Source: Spirochaetota bacterium (lineage in GTDB: Bacteria; Spirochaetota; Leptospiria; Turneriellales; Turneriellaceae). From it: a DNA stretch of 5,920 nucleotides. This document shows positions 1-4,699 of the stretch, piece by piece. The stretch is taken from NCBI GenBank assembly GCA_029561505.1, contig JAKQXK010000527.1, forward strand, positions 1-5,920. The letters are read 5' to 3'. Numbering within the stretch: position 1 is the stretch's first letter; each line of letters begins with the position of its first letter. The translations under genes were made by a program, and so were the position numbers. Below the pieces are notes generated by a model. It was not told where the DNA came from. It did not search any database and worked only from the letters and a program-made list of their open reading frames with translations.

Positions 1-964
1 ACCCTACCAGCACAAACAGCACAACGGAAAAAGACAACGCCAGGCGCTTATGAATTTCCAAATGTGCTTTTCGGTTCAGCATTTCAGCTTCGGGATATTG
101 TTTGATAGTTTCGAAACCCTGAATGAGCTGCGGCAGGGTAAGCGACCCCATATCTTCAATGCGCTTCAGCTTTTTGATCTTTTCGGGCTCTTGAATATTG
201 AGGTCGAACATGCCGCCCGAAAAGTCGACACGCTGAAATGTACCGTCGGCGCCTGTGCTGAAGAGGTAGCCGCGAGTTAACCTCAGCGCTTTAACCCATT
301 CGCCCTGCGGCGTCTGTTTGAGTATTTTTCGACCTTCTTGCGCGATAATGATTTCTGTTAACTGCCGAATTTCACCGACTGCACCAATCTTTCGTACCTG
401 AATATTCTGCAATATCTCGCCGCCAAAATCTTTTGTCTTTAGTGATTTTTCGATATAAATCTTGCGCACAAAATTCTCACGCTTATCGAGTGTGATAAAC
501 TGGCCCGGTTGAATTGTCGCAATCGGGTCGGTGGTAAGAATAAAATTACGCATATTTTCCATGTTGTCGGCAAATGCCGGCACAACATAGTTAGAAAACC
601 ACAGCAGCGCAAAGAACAGAATCACGGCGACCGCGATAAACGGGCGCAATATACGGGGGTAAGTGATGCCGCCGGCGCGCATGGCGATAATCTCTGAATC
701 GGAGTTTAATCCGCCAACGGTGAGAATCGTCGACAGCAGAAACGCCATGGGTACGGTTAGCGTTAGCGTCCAGCCGAGCGCATACCAGCATAACTCTAAG
801 ATTACCTGGAAATCGAGATTTTTCTCTACTGCGTGTTTAATCGTCTCTTTAAGAAAAAAAACCAGAACGATAAATGTGAAAAAGCCACACGCAACGGAAA
901 GCGACGGCAAAAAATGCCGCAGCAGGTAAGCGTCGAGCTTAAAGATTCTGGGCGCGCGAAGCAA
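1..964 (-). CDS. LptF/LptG (YjgP/YjgQ) family LPS export permease, 3' end cut by window
   Basis: This is probably one of the two transmembrane subunits of the LptB2FG ABC transporter, which extracts lipopolysaccharide from the inner membrane toward the periplasmic Lpt bridge. About 321 residues are visible. A first membrane segment lies near residues 22-38 and a second near 60-84. The family-typical stretch GGLNSDSEIIAMRAGG follows (84-99), then a third segment (about 107-124). Next is a long mostly polar region (about 130-295), matching the periplasmic beta-jellyroll domain. Near the window edge HLEIHKRLALS leads into the fourth segment; an E-x-H-[KR]-R motif is usual there. No ATG lies near the start. 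I chose TTG at 964-962 because AAGGGA (977-972) precedes it by 7 nt and it gives a typical basic N-terminus before TM1. An in-frame stop just upstream (979-977) limits any extension. The start overlaps the coaX end by 26 bp, suggesting translational coupling. LptF and LptG cannot be told apart here. The family call is firm; the start is fairly likely. Confidence 0.85.
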   Translation of the reverse strand, partial: MLRAPRIFKLDAYLLRHFLPSLSVACGFFTFIVLVFFLKETIKHAVEKNLDFQVILELCWYALGWTLTLTVPMAFLLSTILTVGGLNSDSEIIAMRAGGITYPRILRPFIAVAVILFFALLWFSNYVVPAFADNMENMRNFILTTDPIATIQPGQFITLDKRENFVRKIYIEKSLKTKDFGGEILQNIQVRKIGAVGEIRQLTEIIIAQEGRKILKQTPQGEWVKALRLTRGYLFSTGADGTFQRVDFSGGMFDLNIQEPEKIKKLKRIEDMGSLTLPQLIQGFETIKQYPEAEMLNRKAHLEIHKRLALSFSVVLFVLVG

Positions 965-1709
965 GGTAGATTCCCTTCATGGTCAGATTGCGGTCGACGA
1001 CATCGAAAAAATCGGGTGCAAAATCGAGCGATTCAGAAATGCCTCCCGTAGCGATTACCTTGTGGTTCTGGCCCTGCGCGGGCAGTTCGCGCTTGATATC
1101 GGCGAGAATTTCTTTCACCACACCGCGCCAGCCGACGTAAGCACCAATCTCGATCGCTTCAGCAGTTGATTTGCCAATTGCGCGCGATGTGCGGTGAAAA
1201 GCGATTTTGGGCAGCTTTGCGGTCGAACTGAAAAGCGCTTCAAGCGATGACGTAATGCCTGGTGCGATTACACCGCCCTCAAACGCGCCGTCAGTCACAA
1301 TTGAAAATGTGATCGCTGTACCAAAATCGAGTACGATACAGTTGGGCCCAAAATAATGCACAGCGGCAAGCATGTCGGCTACGCGGTCTGCCCCCAAAGT
1401 CTGCTTTTGCGGGTAATTGAACGTGAAGTTCAGACCGAGGTCGGCTGAAACCCAGACGCACCTATTGACCCCCAATGCTGCAATGGCGTCACTCACTGCC
1501 GAATTTGCTGCCGGTACCACCGAGGCAACCGCTGCGACGTCTATTTTTTCGCCTGGGTTTATGCCCGCAAGCCAACCCTTCAGAAAAAGTAACCATTCAT
1601 CTGCAGTGCGCCGGCTTTCGGTGGCAAGGCGCAACGTGTCGATCAGCCGGCCCTCACGCCAGATACCGACGACTGAGTGTGAATTACCGATGTCAGCTGT
1701 CAGGGTCAT
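939..1709 (-). CDS. coaX: Type III pantothenate kinase
   Basis: It phosphorylates pantothenate to 4'-phosphopantothenate using ATP, the first step of coenzyme A synthesis, in the cytoplasm. The protein belongs to the ASKHA (acetate and sugar kinase/Hsc70/actin) fold. Motifs seen, numbered from the Met at 1709: D6-I-G-N-S (phosphate-1 loop, DxGN), L-G106-A-D-R109 (the GxDR motif that carries the catalytic aspartate, here D108), D128-F-G-T-A-I-T (phosphate-2), E144-G-G-V-I-A-P-G-I (substrate binding), I178-G-K-S-T-A-E-A-I, T221-G-G and the C-terminal NLTMKGIYLA. Length is 256 residues, normal for the family. An in-frame GTG at 1838 would give 299 residues, but the 43 extra residues come from a tandem repeat and precede the usual N-terminus, so I start at 1709. 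AGGA (1721-1718) lies 8 nt upstream of this ATG. The gene is separated from htrA by a structured 255-bp intergenic region and overlaps the next gene. The assignment is very secure. Confidence 0.95.
   Translation of the reverse strand: MTLTADIGNSHSVVGIWREGRLIDTLRLATESRRTADEWLLFLKGWLAGINPGEKIDVAAVASVVPAANSAVSDAIAALGVNRCVWVSADLGLNFTFNYPQKQTLGADRVADMLAAVHYFGPNCIVLDFGTAITFSIVTDGAFEGGVIAPGITSSLEALFSSTAKLPKIAFHRTSRAIGKSTAEAIEIGAYVGWRGVVKEILADIKRELPAQGQNHKVIATGGISESLDFAPDFFDVVDRNLTMKGIYLASRAQNL
972..977 (-). promoter_or_regulatory. Ribosome binding site deciding a TTG start for the LptF/LptG-type gene
   Basis: AAGGGA on the minus strand lies 7 nt before the TTG at 964-962, inside the coaX coding region. 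No ATG or GTG is available between the upstream in-frame stop and the first membrane segment, so this site is the main support for the TTG start. Confidence 0.55.
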
Positions 1710-1734
1710 GAAGGGCATCCTGCCCGACTCTGAC
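1699..1734 (-). promoter_or_regulatory. Predicted hairpin enclosing the coaX ribosome binding site and start codon
   Basis: On the minus strand GTCAGAGTC (1734-1726) pairs with GACCCTGAC (1707-1699) with one A/C mismatch. Inside it GGGCA (1725-1721) pairs perfectly with TGCCC (1717-1713) around the loop GGA (1720-1718). The Shine-Dalgarno AGGA is therefore in or next to the apical loop. The A and U of the AUG lie in the 5-nt bulge (1712-1708), and its G starts the outer stem. The upstream repeat unit folds alike, with GGGTA/TGCCC kept by a U-G pair. The fold was worked out by hand; a role in translation control is inference. Confidence 0.45.
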
Positions 1735-1828
1735 CTGAACGACATCGTGTCGCGTTGGTCAGGGTCATGAAGGGCAATCCTACCCGACCCTGACCTGAAC
1801 GACATCGTGTCACGCTGGTCAGGGTCAT
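1706..1828 (-). CDS. Possible 40-codon leader ORF overlapping the coaX start (ATGA)
   Basis: The ATG at 1828-1826 opens a 40-codon frame through the two repeat units. It ends in TGA at 1708-1706, which overlaps the coaX ATG (1709-1707) as ATGA, the usual arrangement for translational coupling. A second in-frame ATG at 1768 is preceded by AGGA at a spacing of 9 nt and would give 20 codons. The start at 1828 has no convincing ribosome binding site. The product begins MTLTSVTRCRSGQ, is rich in Arg, Ser and Gly, repeats itself and resembles no family I know. It may be an accident of duplicating the coaX 5' end, because the repeated ATG context copies the real start. The reading frame and overlap are certain; translation is unproven. 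Confidence 0.25.
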   Translation of the reverse strand: MTLTSVTRCRSGQGRVGLPFMTLTNATRCRSGQSRAGCPS

Positions 1829-1839
1829 CGTTCGACACA

Positions 1840-1853
1840 CTCGCTAGGGCGAG
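1840..1853. repeat. Short hairpin in the htrA-coaX gap
   Basis: CTCGC (1840-1844) and GCGAG (1849-1853) are perfect inverted arms around a TAGG loop. It lies just upstream, in transcription order, of the coaX tandem repeat. No T-tract follows, so it is not called a terminator. Confidence 0.4.
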
Positions 1854-1913
1854 ATATCACCTCACCACGACGATGGCCAGCATTGTGAGGCCGCGAACCT
1901 TCGAAAATCTGTC

Positions 1914-1956
1914 CGCACTTTGTCATGGTGAGCCAGTCGAACTATGACAAAGCGCG
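1914..1956. terminator. Long hairpin just after htrA: possible terminator or extragenic palindrome
   Basis: CTTTGTCAT (1918-1926) is a perfect inverted repeat of ATGACAAAG (1944-1952). Outside it, after one mismatch, CCG/CGC-type pairs extend the stem to 1914-1916 and 1954-1956, and GGT/ACT bases extend it inward. The hairpin begins 8 bases past the htrA stop. Read on the minus strand it is followed within a few bases by a short TTTT (ACAGATTTTC), not a classic U-tract. It could be a weak or bidirectional terminator, or an mRNA-stabilising repeat. The core GTGAGCCAGTCGAAC resembles GTGAGCCTGTCGAAC-like repeats that I recall as common between genes of many bacteria. Confidence 0.45.
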
Positions 1957-1964
1957 CACGGTAT

Positions 1965-3146
1965 CTATTGCTGCTGCTGGGGCGCTTCGGCAACCTTCAC
2001 AGAGACGGTCATCTCTTTGCCCTGTCTAATGAGTTTCACTTCAATGTTCGCGCCAACGCCTTTCTGCAGAACCGCTGATTTGAGAACTGAAAATTTTTCT
2101 GCTGCTTTGCCGTCGATGTGGGTGATGAAGTCATTCGAGACGATACCAGCTTTAAATGCCGGCGAACCAATTACCACCTGCGCGACAATAAGACCTGTCT
2201 TACCCTTGACCCCCAGAAGACTCAGCTTTTCATCTGTCGCTTCTGGGTCGACAGAGACGCCGATATAACCCTGTCGAATTTTTTTACCTGCCTTCAGTTT
2301 TTCGATCACATGCTTCGCGTGATTAATGGGGATAGCAAAACCAATACCGACGCTGCCACCTGACTGCGAATAAATCATCTGGTTGATGCCTATCACTTCG
2401 CCGCGCACGCTCAAGAGCGGGCCGCCCGAATTACCCGGGTTAATCGACGCGTCTGTCTGAATGCGGCTCACCCCGTCGGCAGAGTTCACGTCTTGCCCTT
2501 TCGAAGAAATGATACCGGTCGTCAGTGTCGATTGTAATCCGAATGGGTTGCCGATAGCAAGCGAGATATCGCCAACCTCAATTTTGTCTGAGTCGCCGAG
2601 ATGCGCAGTCTTAAGACCTTTTGCTCCGTCAATTTTGATCAGCGCAATGTCAGAATTAGGATCAGAGCCGATCAGTTTCGCAGTGTACTCTTTGCCACTC
2701 GTCAGCTTCACGGTAATCTTGTCGACTTTCTGCACAACGTGATGGTTGGTCACAGCAAAACCATCGCTTGAAATGATGAAACCAGAACCGAGGCCGGCGC
2801 GTTTCTGTTTTTGCTGCCCTTCGGGCACCTGAAAGAAACGCCGAAACATTGGGTCGTTAAAGAAGGGGTGGTTGATCTCTACCGTTTGTTCGGTCTCGAT
2901 GCGAATAACAGCCGGATTTACCTCTTTATAGATTTCTCTGATTGCTTCTTGAAATTTGAGCACATGCTGTACTGCGTCTGACTTGAGCAGGGGGTTATCG
3001 GTGCCTGCTTCGGCGACTGAGCCGCCACCGGTGCACGTGCCGGCAAATGGTGAAAACGCGACGCCTATCAGAAACACGAACAGCGTAAAATTTGCGACTC
3101 CCAGAGTTGAGAATCGAAATCTGCGTTTGTTGATTTTTCTGAACAT
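1965..3146 (-). CDS. HtrA/DegP-type periplasmic serine protease, trypsin domain plus one PDZ domain
   Basis: It is an ATP-independent envelope protease/chaperone that degrades misfolded exported proteins. The N-terminus is basic (MFRKINKRRFR) followed by a hydrophobic stretch (about 16-35), acting as signal peptide or membrane anchor. FAGTC (34-38) is only a poor lipobox. The trypsin-like domain (about 70-275) has all three catalytic residues: H136 in VTNHHVV, D166 in DPNSDIALI and S240 in NPGNSGGPL. The HPFFNDPMFRRFF segment (93-105) is common in DegP relatives. One PDZ domain follows (about 293-385), starting GYIGVSV, and the tail is Gln-rich (PQQQQ). With 393 residues and one PDZ it is DegS/HtrA-like in layout, whereas E. 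coli DegP has two PDZ domains. GGGAG (3156-3152) precedes the ATG by 5 nt. The start lies 15 bp after nuoN, so co-transcription with the nuo genes is likely. Family call very secure; substrate and exact subtype unknown. Confidence 0.95.
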   Translation of the reverse strand: MFRKINKRRFRFSTLGVANFTLFVFLIGVAFSPFAGTCTGGGSVAEAGTDNPLLKSDAVQHVLKFQEAIREIYKEVNPAVIRIETEQTVEINHPFFNDPMFRRFFQVPEGQQKQKRAGLGSGFIISSDGFAVTNHHVVQKVDKITVKLTSGKEYTAKLIGSDPNSDIALIKIDGAKGLKTAHLGDSDKIEVGDISLAIGNPFGLQSTLTTGIISSKGQDVNSADGVSRIQTDASINPGNSGGPLLSVRGEVIGINQMIYSQSGGSVGIGFAIPINHAKHVIEKLKAGKKIRQGYIGVSVDPEATDEKLSLLGVKGKTGLIVAQVVIGSPAFKAGIVSNDFITHIDGKAAEKFSVLKSAVLQKGVGANIEVKLIRQGKEMTVSVKVAEAPQQQQ

Positions 3147-3149
3147 AAT

Positions 3150-3156
3150 CTCTCCC
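3150..3156 (-). promoter_or_regulatory. Ribosome binding site of the htrA-type gene
   Basis: GGGAGAG on the minus strand lies in the 15-bp gap between the nuoN stop and the htrA ATG. It supports the start at 3146 and independent re-initiation on a shared message. The gap leaves little room for a separate promoter, although one could lie inside nuoN. Confidence 0.7.
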
Positions 3157-3161
3157 GATTG

Positions 3162-4697
3162 TCAGTAGATTTTCTGTACTGCGGTAACTCCGCTATTGTA
3201 TAAAAAAGCTGAAAAGACAGCAAAAAAACTTATTACCACGATCAATGCGCCAATCGCGATGCGCTGCGACGCAGGTGCCGGGTCGCCAGTTGCGGGTTGT
3301 ACGTTCGGACTCTCACCAAAGAAGATCGGCCGCAGAATACGAATATACGCGTAAACCGAAATGCCGCTTGAGAGGCCTACAATTGCCGCGAGCGTTAGAC
3401 TACCAGAAACGGCGAGGTATTTGAAGAGAAAGAATTTTCCGAAAAACCCGGCAAAAGGTGGCATACCCATGAACGACAACACGGCAATACCGAGGGCCCA
3501 GGCGACAAAACGGTGTTGCGTCGCGAGACCGTTCAAATCTTGAAGGGTGAGGTTAGTGTTTCCGGTTTTCATTTCAAGAATCGCGATCGCGGCAAACGCA
3601 AGCAGCGCGGCGGCCGTATAACCGACGACATAGATGTAAAGCGCTGACCCGGCGTCTTGTTTTAGGGTTCCCATTATGCCGGGGTCTGTGCCCGACGGAA
3701 TAATCAGAAAGCAGAGCATGAAGCCTGCATTCGCAATTGAAGAATATGCAATCAGGCGTTTAAGGTTGTTCGTCGCAATCGATGCAAAGGTACCGATAAA
3801 CATTGAGCCGATGGCGGCAACAGTCAGAATCGGTGCGAGGTATTGGCGAAAACCGTCGTGCATTCCCATCGAGACTTTGAAGAGAATCAGCGCGGCAGCC
3901 GCTTTTGACATGGATGCCAGAACCGCTGTGAAGACAGTCGTACAGCCGGCATAAACGTCGGCAATATAGCTCTGCAGCGGAAAAGCCGCCAGCTTAAAGA
4001 AAAAACCGGTAAGTATGAAAATCTGCGCCAATACGAGAATGCGCGTTTTGGTGAAATGCGGTGCGATTTCGCGCAGCTCCCTGAATTTAACCGTGCCGGC
4101 CCCGGCGTAAAGTAACGCTATACCAAGAAGAAGAAAAGCGATCGCAAATGCTGAAAGCAGCAGGTATTTCAGCGCAGCCTCATTTGCGGCGCGTGATTCG
4201 CGGTTAATGCCAATCAGCACCAAGACAGGCAGCGAGCCGAGTTCGAGGCCGACGAACAGCGTGATCAAATCTTCAGAGCAAATAGCGTAGGCATAGCCCG
4301 CGAGGCTCATGAGCAGAAGAAAGTAATTCTCTGCGAAATCGATATTCAGAGCCGGCAATAGCGTGCGCATCATGAGTAAAGCGACGATGGCGAGAGAAAT
4401 CAGCAGAAGAATCGAATTCGCACTATAAGCTGTATACCGCACGGTGTTATTTATGGCAGCCACCGTATCAGAGCCAAGAAAGGCGCGCGGCAATACTGTG
4501 ACCTGGCCGGCTGCATCGCTGAGGCCAAAGGTGACGACTGTGGCGGCAGCCACCAGAGTGATGAGCGTCAGGTTCCAGGCGACACGCGCACCACCGGTGC
4601 CACGTATGAGTATTTGCGAAACGAGCACAATGAGGCCGCCCAATACGAGCAGCAGTTGCGGCGCCATTACCAGCAGGTCGTTTATTCCGAATGCCAT
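3162..4697 (-). CDS. nuoN: NADH-quinone oxidoreductase subunit N (complex I)
   Basis: It is one of three antiporter-like membrane subunits of complex I, which couple quinone reduction to proton pumping across the inner membrane. It has 511 residues, near the usual 480-510, with about 14 hydrophobic segments. Conserved charges seen: E152 in LELGSLPV, K177 in EAALKYLLL, K235 in GFFFKLAAFP, K265 in ASMSKAAA, K313 in NNLKRLIAYSSI and K421 in GFFGKFFLF. Departures from the family consensus, as I recall it, are Q242 where PFH gives His (here PLQSY), DVYAGCTT where DVYEGAP is usual, and N323 where YSSIAHAG gives His (here YSSIANAG). The ATG overlaps the nuoM stop by one base (TGATG), and GGGAG lies about 10 nt upstream inside nuoM, which points to translational coupling. 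The nuoM-nuoN order is the standard end of a nuo operon. Identity is secure; the effect of the substitutions is unknown. Confidence 0.95.
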   Translation of the reverse strand: MAFGINDLLVMAPQLLLVLGGLIVLVSQILIRGTGGARVAWNLTLITLVAAATVVTFGLSDAAGQVTVLPRAFLGSDTVAAINNTVRYTAYSANSILLLISLAIVALLMMRTLLPALNIDFAENYFLLLMSLAGYAYAICSEDLITLFVGLELGSLPVLVLIGINRESRAANEAALKYLLLSAFAIAFLLLGIALLYAGAGTVKFRELREIAPHFTKTRILVLAQIFILTGFFFKLAAFPLQSYIADVYAGCTTVFTAVLASMSKAAAALILFKVSMGMHDGFRQYLAPILTVAAIGSMFIGTFASIATNNLKRLIAYSSIANAGFMLCFLIIPSGTDPGIMGTLKQDAGSALYIYVVGYTAAALLAFAAIAILEMKTGNTNLTLQDLNGLATQHRFVAWALGIAVLSFMGMPPFAGFFGKFFLFKYLAVSGSLTLAAIVGLSSGISVYAYIRILRPIFFGESPNVQPATGDPAPASQRIAIGALIVVISFFAVFSAFLYNSGVTAVQKIY

Positions 4698-4699
4698 CA
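4695..4699 (-). other. nuoM stop / nuoN start overlap (TGATG)
   Basis: On the minus strand the nuoM stop TGA (4699-4697) and the nuoN start ATG (4697-4695) share the A. This arrangement favours termination-reinitiation and equal output of two subunits needed in 1:1 ratio. It also fixes the nuoN start. Confidence 0.85.

Larger units (their letters stand above)
1699..1828 (-). repeat. 59/60-bp imperfect tandem repeat spanning the coaX leader and start codon
   Basis: Two contiguous units (1699-1757, 59 bp; 1758-1817, 60 bp) and an 11-bp start of a third (1818-1828) are seen. On the minus strand each carries ATGACCCTGAC, at 1709, 1768 and 1828; the one at 1709 is the coaX start itself. The two units differ by one inserted base (GGATGCCC versus GGATTGCCC) and a few substitutions. 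Each unit contains a dyad, GGTCAGGGTC...GACCCTGACC, perfect in the distal unit (1795-1786 with 1766-1757) and with one mismatch in the proximal one. The 11-mer GACACGATGTC, itself a small hairpin, occurs at 1751-1741 and 1811-1801. There are no spacers, so this is not a CRISPR. It may be a local duplication of the coaX 5' end or part of a dispersed intergenic palindromic family. Confidence 0.9.
1710..1964. other. Intergenic region between htrA and coaX, rich in dyad symmetry
   Basis: This 255-bp gap is the only sizeable non-coding stretch in the window. From the htrA side it holds a long hairpin next to the htrA stop (1914-1956), a CCTCAC/GTGAGG pair (1860-1865 with 1885-1890), a short hairpin CTCGC-TAGG-GCGAG (1840-1853), and the 59/60-bp tandem repeat that runs into coaX. 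I see no convincing sigma-70 promoter, tRNA or known riboswitch in it. Its density of palindromes resembles the dispersed extragenic palindromes of many environmental bacteria. Confidence 0.7.

Noticed and set aside
591..791. Minus-strand 66-codon ORF and several plus-strand ORFs in 50-1051
   Set aside because: They are out of frame with the LptF/LptG-type gene, which covers this whole stretch and shows the family motifs.
1417..1770. Plus-strand ORF of 117 codons (and a 78-codon one at 1475-1711) opposite coaX
   Set aside because: It is antisense to a gene whose motifs are complete, and the translation shows no recognisable domain.
1699..1828. CRISPR array
   Set aside because: The repeat units are directly contiguous with no unique spacers, there are only two full units, and no cas gene is present.
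1854..1900. Sigma-70 promoter for coaX around GATATC (minus strand)
   Set aside because: No -35-like hexamer at proper spacing is evident, so the resemblance to a -10 box is too weak to report.
1968..1979. CTG/CAG triplet run at the htrA 3' end as a contingency locus
   Set aside because: It is only a short run encoding the C-terminal glutamines; length change would add or remove Gln without a frameshift.
2975..3146. HtrA as a lipoprotein
   Set aside because: The only early Cys follows FAGT, with Thr just before Cys, a poor lipobox; a cleavable signal peptide or membrane anchor is simpler.
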